Source of the DNA: Sipunculus nudus | Taxonomy: Eukaryota > Annelida > Sipuncula > Golfingiida > Sipunculidae | Direction of reading: 5' to 3' | NCBI GenBank assembly: GCA_026874595.1 | Contig: CM049315.1 | Coordinates: 18,935,664-18,999,663 of the forward strand | DNA: 64,000 nucleotides | In this document: piece after piece, positions 1-12,213 of the stretch | Layout of the letters: every line of letters starts with the position of its first letter | Numbering within the stretch: the first letter of the stretch is position 1 | The notes under the pieces: generated by a model | The model's database searches: none | What the model was told of the DNA's origin: nothing | Seen by the model: only the letters and a program-made list of their open reading frames with translations | Program-made: the position numbers and the translations under genes

Positions 1-110
1 GTTAAGTTCCTGAAGGTGATTTGGTGTTCTATGAATACCTTAATCAGACATATTTATATATTTTTTTTACTGTGGCCTGCAACACTGAATGACAATGGTG
101 AATGCAACTA

Positions 111-2267
111 TTTTTAGCTCAGCTGACTGTAAGTCATCTCAGCTATAGTCGTGGTCCGTCCGGCCGTCCGTCCGTTAACAGGGCACGTTTTAAAACCGTT
201 GGACCTACGAATCCAAAATTCTGCATACCATTAGATGTCCCCAAAATCTCCCACCATACCGAAAATTGGGTCATTAGAACTTCGTTCCTTCGAGATATTA
301 AGGAAAAACCTCTGTTTTCCATAAAAAAGCAATTGTTACACTTCAAGTCTGCCTAATATCAAAACCACTGATCTGTTTTTTATCATATTTAGTATTCATA
401 TTCTTCCATATATTTTTTGTGCACATACCAAAAATTAAGTCAGTATTAGGTATTATTTTTAAGTTATAGGCCCAAATATAATGCAATTTTTTAAAAATCA
501 GGAAATATATTTGCTCACTTAACATGAGAATTGCTGAAGCTGAAGACTTTTTTTCAGAAATATAACTTTATTTAATCAAGATTCAATTGTTTGCCCAAAA
601 TTAGATCTGAATTTTGCAAATTTTTCAAGTTATTAGCATAAATAAAAAATTAATACCTTAAATTTTGTCCAACTTTGGCAGTGGCACGTTTTTTCCCTGT
701 AAGCACTGTTGATTTAATTTTCACAGCATATATACATAAGGATTTAATCTTTTCAAATCTGAAATTTCAAAGAAATTGTTTGAAAAGAGTAGCTTTTTTT
801 CAAGTTTTCATACACCATGTCAAGTGTTGTTTATATCTGGCCCACCTAGTAGTACAGCCTTCACTTGCATTATGTAACCCACCCCAGGCAGCTTGCCTTG
901 ACCCAGCTTGGCCACTACTAGCAGGCTTCTCCTCTGTCCTGCACTCAACCCCCCCCCCCAGCTGGTGCATAAACTAGATGAATGTTATAATTTTCTGTAT
1001 TTTATTTTATTCTTGGACATGCTACATTTTAGATTTTGGATTGTACGACCAGGGTTACAATGATTAAAGTGCACATTTAATTGTGTCCACAAAGTGATGT
1101 ATTGCTATAAAAGTGTGGATGTTCATCAGATAAGTAATGCTTTACTTCAGAAGAGTAAAACTTCACCAGGTGTGAAATTGACTATTAATTCCAGTTATTA
1201 ATTATAGCTTATATTGTAATTAGCATAATGATATTGTTTGTCCCTCATTCAACCAACAGTGTGTATACTTTATTTGAAAAGATGTTTTTATTTTATCAAA
1301 TTTACTGAATCTTTTATTTTATTTCGATGAATAAAATTAAGCTTGTCCTGAAAACTCAAATGTGCAAAACTTTTTAATAGGAATTCAAGGAATAATTTTG
1401 TAGATGCCATGTTGTGGCATTATTTTCTTTTACATTCAGTTTAAACATTTGATTTAAAAATAATAAAATATATGTGTATGCATAATATGACCCAATGTGA
1501 GCTATAATCTGGATATATAATGATTGCAACTTAGAATTCTAATATTTTAAATTATATTTTCACTTTTATATTACAAATTTATAACACTTGTAAATAAAAA
1601 AAAATGAATCAGATAAAAACTATTAATGAAAAAAGTGGATATGCTAAAAAAATAGGCTTATTTATAAACTTAAATGCATTATTCCTTTGAAAGTGAATGA
1701 AGGTATTAGTCCATTCTGTCCACTTGCCTGTCCATCTGTAAATTTTTCATATGCATCACAGTATCTCAAAACTTTTACTGTTTTTCTTCATGACAGTCTT
1801 GTCAGAGTATTAGTTTGCAATCATATATTTGAATACCAGTGCAAATACTTTCAAAATGTATTCATGAATGCATATATTCTATAATATTAATTTAATAATT
1901 AGTTCAGTTATATTTTATTAAAAAAATCATATGATTCTCTTGTTATTTTTAATAAATATATTGGCACAACATTTGTTATTAAATTTTAATAAATAGTTAA
2001 ACTCTTTTATTTTATGTGCTGCTTATAAGTTATATGGCCAGGTCAAAATCTGTGTGACAATAGCACTCCATTTGTTAATAAAATAAATGAAATCAATCCT
2101 CTTCCCTGTCTCCAAAAATACTATCAAAATCATACATAAGCTAAACACCAACAACTCATAATAAAGCTCATATTTATTACCACACAAAACCAGCATATGC
2201 CTCTTTCCCAAATCATATTTTTTATCATATATAACAGCTGAGCGCCGTGACCCATGGGTCCCTTGTT
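111..2267 (+). mobile_element. Family A Helentron-like non-autonomous repeat, copy A1
   Basis: The copy starts with TTTTTAGC and the AGCTCAGCTGA end, followed by a near-palindromic 5' hairpin and a short GTCC-rich (GTCY)n stretch at about 155-176. It ends with an inverted version of the 5' end (CAGCTGAGCG, 2235-2244), a GACCCATGGGTC palindrome and CCTTGTT. The AT-rich interior has no coding region. It is colinear with much of the copy at 25458-28596, which shows a dispersed element and not unique intergenic DNA. Assignment to the Helentron/HINE class rests on architecture only; no Rep or helicase gene is present. Confidence 0.65.
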
Positions 2268-3771
2268 AATTAAGCATTAAAATTCACACAAAATTTTGCA
2301 AATTTTATTCTGAAACCTTGGTTTCTGAATATCATTTTGCATTTTATGTTCTCAAGGAAAATCAAAATTTTAAGGGAATACTGGTGTGAACAGAATTTAA
2401 TGCATATAAAATTTACATTGATTGACTTGACATTTTTAATGAATATTTTGGTATTAAAATCTTTTCACAGTATATTTTATCCTTGTGCTACATTATAATA
2501 TAGGATCAATACATCATTTTGACTATAGATAAAGGATATTCAAATGAAAAAAAAACACTGATCTATAAATAATGAAATGATACACAAGCATCAAATGACC
2601 TGACCAAGGAATTTTTTAAAAACAATAACAATTACAATAATTATGTCGGTTTAAATTGCTAAAAGACTACCTTGGTTAATCTAAAATATATTTAATGTCT
2701 GTCACACCAATAAAGATGTGAAAGACCAGGTTCTTTTAACTGTCAAACCAACTGGTTGAAACTCATACATACATACACTCCAAAAGATAAATCAGACATG
2801 AGTTAACAAAAAAAAATAATGTCCTCTGTCTGTTCCTGGAAGCGCTTACAGTAAAAAAATAATGTCCTCTGTCTGTTCCTGGAAGCGCTTACAGTAGGTA
2901 TAAATCACCAGAGAAGTCCATTACAGAGTAATCACTGTGACCTTCCTCAGACACAGACTGTCTACGCTTATAGGCATCATCTCTCAAGTGTCTAAACTCT
3001 GATGCAAGCAGACCTGCCCCTGCACTGCAGATATTGTCAGGCTATACCAAACTGGCACGCTAATCGAGCATTTGTAGGGAATTTCTTCTTAATCACAAGT
3101 TATATTTGCTTGCTTACATCACAAGTATTGACCGTCTTCTGGCCAATCATTACTTCTTATTATGCAGACCGTCAATAATTACATGAATTTTAATATGGAT
3201 AAGCCTCCAGAGACAAAACCTTGAGAAAACTAAGCTAAACAGGTGCTCATCCTTTGAAGTCTACAACAAACAATCATTACTATAGATACCGCAAAACAGA
3301 GACAGCTCCCACAGAATTAAACTGTACTGAAATTAACATCAATTGAAACCCATGCTCTCTAACCAAAGTTCTTATACTAATATCTAAACATGATACTCCA
3401 ATTAATGTACAATAAATTTTCAAATCAATCATCTGGTTGTACTTCTTGCTTGAATATGCCATACAATAAGTAAGTCACAGTCCTCAGGTCACAATGTCAC
3501 AAAATGTTTGATTTTACTGTGATAATAAATGCTGTCTTAATATGAAAGTTTCTAGTATTTTAGAACAATTAATACAAGGATAGTTGTAGTAATTTCAGTC
3601 TAGGAGCAATTAAAGATTTTTTAGCTTTCCCTTTAAATGGGCAAGTTTTAAGGGAATTTGCATATTTTCAAGAAGGGATCATTTCTTTTACAATTATCCT
3701 AAAAACAAAATGTTTCTATATTTATCATTTTTACTACTCTGCTTATTCACATTGTTGATTTTTTACTTCAG
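2268..3771. other. Non-coding stretch, probably intron upstream of the SLC3-like exons
   Basis: No exon or known repeat end is recognised, apart from the small tandem duplication at 2813-2898. The stretch ends in a pyrimidine-rich tract and AG that form the acceptor of the exon at 3772, so at least its distal part should be intron. Confidence 0.4.
2813..2898. repeat. Tandem duplication of a ~43-bp unit
   Basis: Two head-to-tail copies of a unit containing AATGTCCTCTGTCTG and ending GCGCTTACAGTA are visible with no obvious mismatch, which suggests a recent slippage or duplication event. Confidence 0.85.
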
Positions 3772-3891
3772 AACATGCTTGGAGCTTTTATGAAAAGAAA
3801 TGTGGATGGGACCCTCTTGAAAAATGTGCCAAAACTAGTTGAATCTCTCAAGCACCATCGCACAGAAGAAAAATGTGAATGTGGAGTCTGT
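3772..3891 (+). CDS. SLC3-like exon with degenerate nucleophile motif
   Basis: Forty codons in phase 0, from TTACTTCAG|AAC to TGT|GTAAGC. The encoded NVDGTLLKNVPKLVE aligns with the barrel strand that holds the nucleophile Asp in active GH13 enzymes (VDGFRIDAV). Here that Asp is gone. A Cys-rich tail (CECGVC) follows. Earlier exons must exist because the phase is open and there is no credible start. Confidence 0.7.
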
Positions 3892-6800
3892 GTAAGCAAA
3901 TATTGATCATTTATTCATTTTGCGAAAACTCATCAACAGCCATTGTTAATTTAATTTTAAGTAAACAATTTTATATTCATTATGAACTGAAATTAGTTTT
4001 AATTTTGATGTAATTATTTGATATATATGTTGCTTGATATACCACAGGAACTTGACATGATCCCAGTTTCCAGAGGGCATGTTTTCCTGTGGTCATTAAT
4101 TGTAGAGAGATGATGTATACCAGATGATAGTTTTATTTGCCACCTCCACTGAGAAAATCATGTTTTCACCCATGTCTGTTTGTTGGATGGTTGGTTTGTT
4201 CTTTGCAAGATATATACAGTTGATTTGCACAAAACCTTGTGATATGTCGGACATGGGTTTGGTAAAACCTCAGGACCCCATAAAATTTGGCTGTGGATCT
4301 GGATAAAGGGGCAGAACCAAGTAGCATTGTTTTCTCATGGAGGATATGTATTTTCAACTGAATGACATTCTGATTCTGAACTGTTTTCATTGTTTTGCAG
4401 CCTGACCCTGCAGGGGAGAGTTATAGCCTGATCAGCCACCAGGAGGAGACACTGAACATCATTGCTGGATGGAGGGACAAACTGGACAAGTCTTCTAATC
4501 ATCCAATGTAAGAACTGTTATCAGGTTCATCTAACCTTAAATCCATATTCAAATCCAGTATGGTACATGAACTGCTACCTCTGACAGAACAGTCCTCAGT
4601 TTAATTTTATATAATGAGTTGCTTTCAGAACATGGACCTCTTGCTTGTTTACTGGTATACACTCAGCTGCTTGTGGTGATATAATTCTTAAATTATATTT
4701 ACAAAAAAAAATCCATTATCCAGCATCAGGTTACAAATGAAATGAACCACACAGTTGTATATAAAGTCCTTATTCTCTGTGACATGTATCAGTGTAGATA
4801 GCTGTATGGCAATTGATTGATGTGAATAGAATTTAGCCCTTTTATTAGTTAACATTAAACAAACTGCACAGTACATCAGATATATTCAGGCTAATATATT
4901 TGTGTATTCCAAAATGTCCCTCTGACCCATACATGTAGTTTCATTTAAAGCCATGTTAAAGTTCATCAGATCCACATACACAATAAAGCCCTGCATCCGC
5001 ATGTATTTTAAAACTATCCCTGTCCAGCACAAGCAGCTTTTTGCCTGCATCAACTCTGCCCCATTTTCACACTACAAAGTCTGTTGCAACTGCCCTTTTG
5101 CAGACCTCACTTCAGTGAGCTACTCTGGCATCTTTTTCATGAATATTGAACAGTCACTTGCACCAGTCAAACGCTCTCATACATTAGTTTTATGTGGCTT
5201 TCTAAGCCGCTTCACTTCTCATAGAAATGAGAATTCACTGCAGGGAAGTAAAATCCATCTGTAGTCTAATTTTCATATTTGCTTTTTGTTTTCCAGAATG
5301 TTGGCAACAGAGGCCACCGACTGTTTTTCACAGCGTTACAGACAGTACTACTCACAGGGGGTAAACTTGGTTGTCAGTCCTTCAATCTGGAAAAATTTAC
5401 CTAACCCCTCTGGCCAGTGTATCTGGGGGAGGGTATCCAAATGGTTGGACAACATCCCAGAGAGACAGTGGCCACACTGGATGGTATGAAATACATTTAC
5501 AAACTATATGGTATTAGGTTTTTATGAACTGGATGCTAGGAAAGTGCTTATCTGTATGGTAGAAATTTTATTTATCACCTATTTACAGAATAAGAATGAA
5601 TTATGAACTATAATATTTTGCTCATCATAGCTGTGTACCTGAATTATTAAACAATTTCAGATAATATCTTTGTTTTAAATGTTGTCTTGTAACTAAATAT
5701 AAACCATTTTAATACAAGTTAACAAAAATACCTACTTATTATTAAAAGTAAATATTCTAACAGATTCAGGAAATATAATAAGAAAATAATATTTAAACTT
5801 TTTTTGTATTATAAACTTTCCCTTTTTGTTTTGCTGTTTTAGATAAAAATAAATTCTTGTGATGGAGAATGTCACACCTCAAAATAATTTTTTTTTCAGA
5901 GCAAGGGTTTGATGAAGACAGAGTTACCCACTTGTGTCAATGTCATGTTTGGGTTTCTTTTATCAACATTACCTGGAGCTGTCTCATTCAGTCCATCACA
6001 CCTGGAAATTTTGGTATGTAGCTAAATGAAACAGGAGTAAATTTAATAACACTCACTGAGTGCATACCTTCCAAAATTCCGGATTTGTATCCAGATCAAC
6101 TCACAAATTTAATCAAGTCTTATCACTCATTAATAGTATCATAACCCTCCACCAGATTGTGGCACCAGTGGCATTTCCCTCAGAGACACAAAAAGACCAC
6201 GGATGATCTGGTATTTGGATTTGGATAACCCCAAAATGAACTTTTCATTTATACAAAGCCAACACCTTCAAAGGTTACAGTGTTTATAACCACTTGAGAT
6301 GTGTTGTACAAACATACAAATGTACATACTGTATGACAGAAAAGCAGCTGTATAAATATAACATTTTTGCAAAATGTTTGTATTGCCAGTGAAAGAGATA
6401 TCCAGTACAACACTGTTTTCAGTTTTATTTTCTAACATGTTGTTTGCTGTTATTATATGAATCCAGTCATTAGATTTCTGGAATCCTCTCTCATGCATTT
6501 ATCTCTTTGATTAGTTTTTTCATCACATTTACCTTTTTAGCTTTTATTTGTGATATATTGGCCTGCGATGCCCTCTGTTGTGTCAATTCGGAAATAAAAA
6601 TTGTGCTATTTTAATGTTCAATGCAGCTTCTATATCAACACAATAGTGCAAGATGAATAATGTGACCATTACACCTGCGGTTTAATAATTTTCTGTGTAG
6701 GTAAAATTGTCCTGTAAATATTGACATTTCCTGTATATGATATTTTTGTCATATTGGATAACTTAACAATTTTTTATACTTCTGATATGATTGAGATGGT

Positions 6801-7597
6801 GTTAAAATGCATTACATATCAATTCTCAAACCAGCAATGGCACACTGAGTCTTAAAGTGCTACAGTTTTATTTTGTAAATGTGACTCTTTAACTTTTAAA
6901 TATCATATTCCATCTGTTTATAGGTTAAAATACAGTAACTTTTATTTTCATATCCAATTGGAAAACACAAAAATGCATATAAACACCAGAGAGTCAATTT
7001 CTATCCTGCTTTCTGTTATCTGATTGGATAAGGGACAATATACTTTCATTTATAACCAGTCAAATGAACAACACGAGATACACACTTCAGAGAGCCACTG
7101 TATTATATATACTCATATGTCAATTTCAACCTTTCATCATGCAGTATTGTTGATCATAGTAAAGTGACCTTAAGAAACACATGATATTAACATCAGAGAT
7201 CTGTCATCCTTTAAGCTTTATGTATCCTCACAAATAAAGTCATTTTGTGTTTCAGGTTGAGTACATGGCTGCTTTAAAACATCTCCGGAACCAACCATCA
7301 TTCATGTTCGGCAACACAAAGCTGTTTCAGGCGGATCATGCTGTGCTGATCTTCTGCAGGGAGAGTGAAGCCAAGCGATTTTCTCGTTACCTTGTTGCAA
7401 TAAATCTTAATATGTCAGGTGTAGAAAAGAGGGATCTGGTAGGAACCAATGTAAAACTAACAGAAAGAGGTCAGGTCATCCAAAATACTGAGCCATGCCA
7501 TGGAAAAAGTGTGTACCACAAAGGACAGATCATACCTGTACAGAATAGTGTCATCAGTATTGGCCCAGGCCAAGTGTTAGTTATACAGCTGCTGTGA
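3772..7597 (+). CDS. SLC3A1/rBAT-like amino-acid transporter heavy chain, C-terminal part (five exons)
   Basis: Exons 3772-3891, 4401-4507, 5297-5483, 5900-6013 and 7256-7597 join in a single open frame of 289 codons plus stop, each junction with AG acceptor and GT donor. The protein resembles the glycoside-hydrolase-13-like ectodomain of SLC3 heavy chains. An rBAT-like GVDGF-IDAV segment appears as NVDGTLLKNV, followed by an AGWR/LDK helix, an ATEATD strand, a WLDNIPERQWPHWM segment, a VNVM..LLSTLPGA strand and a C-terminal beta domain. SLC3 proteins are type II membrane glycoproteins that bind SLC7 light chains and bring them to the surface. The cytoplasmic and transmembrane parts and the front of the barrel are missing, presumably upstream of the window. 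The glycosidase nucleophile is replaced and no NHD motif follows WPHWM, so catalysis is unlikely. A divergent maltase-like protein is the main alternative. Confidence 0.72.
4401..4507 (+). CDS. SLC3-like exon, IIAGWRDKLD segment
   Basis: Begins after TGTTTTGCAG and ends before GTAAGA. It is 107 nt, so it leaves phase 2. It encodes a helix ending LNIIAGWRDKLDKSSNHP, equivalent to the helix before the acid/base strand of SLC3A1 and maltase-like proteins. Confidence 0.7.
5297..5483 (+). CDS. SLC3-like exon with acid/base strand region
   Basis: Begins after TTTTCCAG and ends before GTATGA. Its 187 nt restore phase 0 with the previous exon. It encodes MLATEATDCF, where the Glu matches the GH13 acid/base position, and then VSKWLDNIPERQWPHWM, a hallmark of SLC3 and maltase-like ectodomains. 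Confidence 0.75.
5900..6013 (+). CDS. SLC3-like exon, VNVM-LLSTLPGA strand
   Basis: Thirty-eight codons between TTTTTTCAG and GTATGT, phase 0 at both ends. It encodes CVNVMFGFLLSTLPGAVSFS, the strand that in GH13 proteins precedes the Y-G-E-E-I-G loop. Here that loop is replaced by SPSHLEIL, another sign of a non-enzymatic family member. Confidence 0.7.
7256..7597 (+). CDS. SLC3-like terminal exon with stop codon
   Basis: Begins after TTGTGTTTCAG and runs 113 codons to TGA at 7595-7597. It opens with a LKHLRNQPSFMFGNTKLF helix typical of the last barrel helix and continues into the C-terminal all-beta domain (RYLVAINLN). One N-glycosylation sequon (NMS) is present, fitting an extracellular domain. 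Confidence 0.72.
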   Translation, partial: VEYMAALKHLRNQPSFMFGNTKLFQADHAVLIFCRESEAKRFSRYLVAINLNMSGVEKRDLVGTNVKLTERGQVIQNTEPCHGKSVYHKGQIIPVQNSVISIGPGQVLVIQLL

Positions 7598-8450
7598 ACA
7601 TATTGTTACTTTATAATATCAAATTAAATATGTTAAACAGTGTGTAATGCATGACAACACAGGAGTACTTTTTACAATGACAACCTTTTACCTTGCTGAA
7701 TTAAGTGTTAATATTGTAATCATTCTTTTAAGTGGAAAATATTGTGATTTTACACACCATATTTCTTTTTTATATTCAGTGACTGTTTCATTATAAGTGT
7801 ATTTAAATCAGATTTGTTTGTTGACACACAATCAATGACTTGATGTTGTTCTGAACACCATGAACAAGAGAGTAGGTGGCTGGTTACATGACAACACCAT
7901 CTCAGCTCAGGCTTACAGAGGTTCTAGACTGCCACTGCTTTATTTGTACTGGGCTAAGGAGATTGAAACTGGATTCCATGTTTCCCCATGATTGGTTGAT
8001 ATACATGTACATAAATGTGGGTGTTGTTTATTCCTATGTAAACCTCTTTGATGCTTAGTTTACACCAGGATGCTTATACATGTACAACTGACATTGCATG
8101 AAAATTATTCTTATCATTCCTTGTTCAATCCTAAACATATTTTAGATAATATAAGAAACTGAGTTTACTATACATTATGAGTGAGCAATTTATCTCAGCT
8201 GGCTGAATCTTCAAAGAAATCTTTTCTAACATCACTTCCTTGCTGCCAACAGCTGACAACATACCTGGTACACCCAATCAAAACAGCTGATGTTGTATCC
8301 CTGAGAATTGGTTTTCTTTTAGAAATACTGATTTAATCTTTTGTAAGAATTGATTGTCAGAATTCCATTATTTTTGTCTGTGTATATGATAGTACTTGTA
8401 TTTACATTATATTCAGAGAAGCAGTTTTAACATCTTGTGAGCCTAATAAA
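7598..8450 (+). other. Probable 3' UTR of the SLC3-like gene
   Basis: Non-coding sequence after the stop. ATTAAA at 7623-7628 with a GTGTGT-rich stretch downstream could be a proximal polyadenylation signal. The first canonical AATAAA seen is at 8445-8450. Which is used cannot be told from sequence. Confidence 0.4.
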
Positions 8451-8657
8451 TTGATTTAATCTTTTGTATTCCTGAATAACAATATAAGTTGTTATTCTGT
8501 GAACGAGCTGTCTATTCAGAACTGACAGTCACATGTGAGGAAATAAACCAATGAAATACCAATAAGGAATCTGATTAATTTAAATTAACTATTTTAAAGT
8601 TCACCATCAAGATATTCAGTGCCTGTGTAATTGATGACCAGTTACTGTGGTTGCTTT

Positions 8658-8762
8658 AATGTTCTTGAGGGTTTCAAATTTGCAATATTCCTGATTGGGA
8701 AATTATCATAAAAATAAAACCTGAATAAAAGGTCCCATCATCAAAGGCAAGTCTAAATCAAA
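8658..8762 (+). repeat. Dispersed repeat, copy 1 (second copy near 33320)
   Basis: The segment with GAGGGTTTCAAATTTGC, AAATTATCA and CCATCATCAAAGGCAAGTC recurs at about 33325-33415 with moderate divergence. It has no coding capacity, and the element type is not recognised. Confidence 0.6.
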
Positions 8763-8897
8763 AGACCAATATTTTAATAATGAATGAACCTTATATTTCC
8801 CCCATTAATTACAGATTATTTCACTATTTTAAAATTATCAACCACATTTGAACAAAAAATGTTCTTATTTTTAATTTAATTAACTCACACCATAATG

Positions 8898-9080
8898 GAT
8901 TCAGGGGCTGATCCAGGATTTAGGAAAAGGAGGGGGTCCAACCCAGGAGGACTAATGATAATCCTAAAAAAAAGGTCATGGGGGGGGTCCAGGCCGCAAA
9001 ATTACGTCTAAAACCCCTTAAAAAAGGTTGCTTTGGGTAAAAAAGAACCCCCTGGCCCCCCCCCCTTGATCCACCCCAGG
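8898..9080. mobile_element. Possible MITE-like repeat with GATCC-containing inverted ends
   Basis: The left side has GGGGCTGATCCAGG and the right side has CTTGATCCACCCC, imperfect inverted complements. Between them are G-rich and C-rich runs (AGGGGGTCCAA, CCCCCTGGCCCCC). No transposase and no clear target duplication are seen. Confidence 0.35.
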
Positions 9081-11980
9081 ATTGGTCTCCCAGGTTACTT
9101 GTTTGGTTATAGTTGGATCGCTAAATTTGAACCCTCTAAAAACAGTCCAGATGGATGATAATGACTGGCAGTTGTTGCTCAGCAACTGTTGGTTGATAGC
9201 ATATTGCAATGTTTCTTAGCAACAGTTACCAAGTGGACAGTTTTTTTTGCAACTGATACCAAGAGACACATTTTTATTTTGCAGCTACATATATTTTACA
9301 GTAATAGTAAAGATTGGAAAATATTACTTAATGTACTCCATGATTGTGGTGTTGCTAAAAGAGACTTGTAAGAAAAAAATTGTCATCCTCAGGTGTAATA
9401 TACTTTATGAACTGCTCAAACTATTTAAAAGTTGCACAAATTGTGAAGTATCAAAATAATTTATTACCTGATTGATTTATAAGAGCTCATGTTTTCAACT
9501 TTTCTTTCTCTCAATGATGTTTTATTTCACTCAAAAGCAATATGTTGTCACAGATTAAAAAAAAACCCATCAGACTAATACATCATTCAGTATTATGGTT
9601 TTATTTTAGGCATGACCATGTAGGTATATTTATATAAGATAGGATGGCATTGTGTTCTATGGCTTAAGTCTAGCTTGTCTATTCTTTCAGCAGAGGCTAA
9701 TATTTGCAGAAACAAACAGAGGCATATTGTAAAATGATTGCTGTTGCTAAATGTTGTGAAATGTTTTAATTTTGCAGAATATGTTTGTTGCTGTGGTATC
9801 TTTCATTGATAATGTTTTAATTTCCATACAATTATTTTTGATGACGCAGAGTTTTTTATTCCAGATTTTGTGTGACATGTTTTGTCTTTTATTGTGATAC
9901 CTGATTTTGCATCTGTCATGAATAAAACCCAAAAGATGAAGTATACTTTGAATTTGTTTTATTTTACAGTATAGAGCAAATACACCATCAGTTGTGTAAT
10001 ACATTGTGCCCGTAGCCTTGGAACACAAGAAATTGATATCATAAATAATAAATAGATCTTTGGTGTTAACCATGTTTTTATATTATCAGCTAATAATGAA
10101 CAAGAAATTCTACTCATTTGTTGTCCCGGTCAATTGGTTATCTCCAGTCCAACATTTGCTACTGGATTCATCCCTGCTGGCAGCATAGGGCATTTTTACT
10201 CAAGAAGCTCAAGGTTATCGACCTATTAAATGTCTGAGCTTCTGCTTATTGTGTACACTAGAGTGCAAGAAAGTTGACTGGGGGGTAAGAAAACCTTTTG
10301 TTCCCTATGCAATAGATGAAATCAACAGAAACCAGATTTATACCTTGCTATGGTAGTTTACACTTTCTTAAGTCAATATGCAGACTGTTGAAAATATTAG
10401 CTACCTGTTAGTAAATAAGCCAATTGATAACCTAGTTTTGTGTCAGTGGGTATTGAAAATATTACTTTTACATTTGCAATAGTATGGAGATTATCTTATG
10501 CTGTTTATATTCATTCTGGCTGAATAAACACAAAACAGAAGCAGATCATGGCTTCTGAATAAAATTCATAGACAAAGAAAATGTTGTTAGTTATATGTCA
10601 CCAAATGAAATTAAATTGTGTGGGTGTATTTATTTGAAAACAACAGAATAGGCAGTTTCATAATGTGAAAGTGAAACTAAAAGTTTAAATGAAAACAAAA
10701 ACACACACTTATCAAAACACACACTTATCAAAAACTTTGATCTAGTCAAGACTGAGAGTATGATCAAGCCTGATCAGATTGTATTTTATGGCTGCTATGA
10801 AGCATGTGTTTATGTTAACAATATTAAGACCTGCTACAGTGCCCACAAGATCACAACACGTATGCATGCACCGTGAAAAAATTGCTCTATATATATATGT
10901 TTCTCAACATCATGTCATGAGACAGGGTGCTTTGGTAAAATGCACATTGTAACAAAACAAATTTTGACTATATTTCAAATAAAGGGGGAAAAAGTCTTGA
11001 GTATGAATTTATTATTTTTGTGATAGTAGAATGTTGACAATTAAGCACATGTATAGGAAATCATTTTAACTTTCGAGATCCTGCATGTAGATGACACTGT
11101 ACACAAAATGAGTGATAATGTAAATTACTCATGATATTAAGCTTGCTAGAATCCATACTTTGGGCTTTGAGTAATCCAGTATTATTAACAACAAATGGGC
11201 ATTTACTCAAATCTGTTTCGTCAGATTTAAATTCCACATCATGCACCTTGGCAGTAACCGTGGGGCTGAAATCAGCTCTGTTTTCTAATGTTTTGATCTA
11301 ACATGTTGTCCCCCGAGTGAAGTTTATTTCACCAAATATGAATGTGATGGTATTCGTTTGTGTTGGTATGTGTGTGCAGGTCATTTGTATGCATGTATAT
11401 GTACGTAAGTATGTGTGCACATGTTTAACTGTACAATAAACTTAAGATAACAAGATTTCCATATTTTCTTTATGTGAATTTTTGGGCTCCAACTGAAACA
11501 GTTTTTCAGAAAAGTGAATATATAGTAAAAAATACAAAAAAAAAAAAAAAACAACTAATTTCTCATGTATAAAAGAAAAGCTTTTTTTTTAGCCTTATAC
11601 ATCCAGCAGATTCTAACCTGCAAATCTATAATTTGTAAACACAATATAAAGAGCTTTTTTTGGTATAATGAATTAAATTATTATTTTAAATTAGTCTGAT
11701 TGACAATAAGTATTAAACAACACTTATTATGGCTAGATAAAAATATATATTTATACACCAAAAATAATTCCTTCTATGTAAGTTATATAGTCAATATTTG
11801 ATTAAAATACTGTATAAATCTAATCTGTATGTTAATTTGGCTTAATAATCAACAATTCTATCAACAGTACAAATGTTTGTATTCAATTTAAGTTTAATAA
11901 TAATATTATCAACATTAAGTCATAATGGAAATTATGCAGAAATAAATCTAAAGTGGTATTTCTCATATTCCTTGAGAAAA
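9081..11980. other. Intergenic stretch, nothing recognised
   Basis: AT-rich sequence without a convincing exon, RNA gene or element end. A 17-bp unit (ACACACTTATCAAAAC) is duplicated in tandem near 10700-10735. Open frames here are short and have no recognisable composition. Confidence 0.4.
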
Positions 11981-11987
11981 ACAACGA

Positions 11988-11995
11988 TATAAATA
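11988..11995 (+). promoter_or_regulatory. TATA box candidate
   Basis: TATAAATA lies about 30 bases before a locally CpG-rich block that ends at a good donor site. TATA-like strings are common in AT-rich DNA, so the downstream context is what makes this one worth noting. Confidence 0.3.
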
Positions 11996-12017
11996 AACTA
12001 TTAAAAATTTAGTGATC

Positions 12018-12213
12018 TGGGCCTTGGCTACCTGCCAGCGCTATCAGTTGTTCGATCAGCTATCGACAGGTGGCGGTAACGGGCGTCCCTTAACCTCCGT
12101 GACCCATCAATACGGAAGTAGCCATTCACATGTCACGAATTCAGAAGTTGGACCATCAACAACTACAAGTCGGGGTAGAAAGTTCATAAACAACCATTAC
12201 AGGACAATTACAG
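12018..12213 (+). other. Putative noncoding first exon
   Basis: About 196 bases with ten CpGs stand out from CpG-poor AT-rich flanks. The block ends ATTACAG|GTAAAT, a near-consensus donor, and more CpGs follow. It is open in one frame but has no recognisable protein, so a 5' UTR exon is more likely than coding sequence. The next + strand acceptor leading to a start codon that I recognise is at 53678 in the ARAP-like gene. That pairing is inference; another transcript is possible. Confidence 0.33.

Noticed and set aside
675-977. 100-codon open frame on the + strand
   Set aside because: It lies within repeat copy A1, is broken in the corresponding part of copy A2, and has no recognisable domain.
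111-2267. Reading family A as a classic CTRR-ended Helitron
   Set aside because: The 3' ends are CTTGTT, not CTRR, and inverted sub-terminal motifs are present, which fits Helentron-like elements better.
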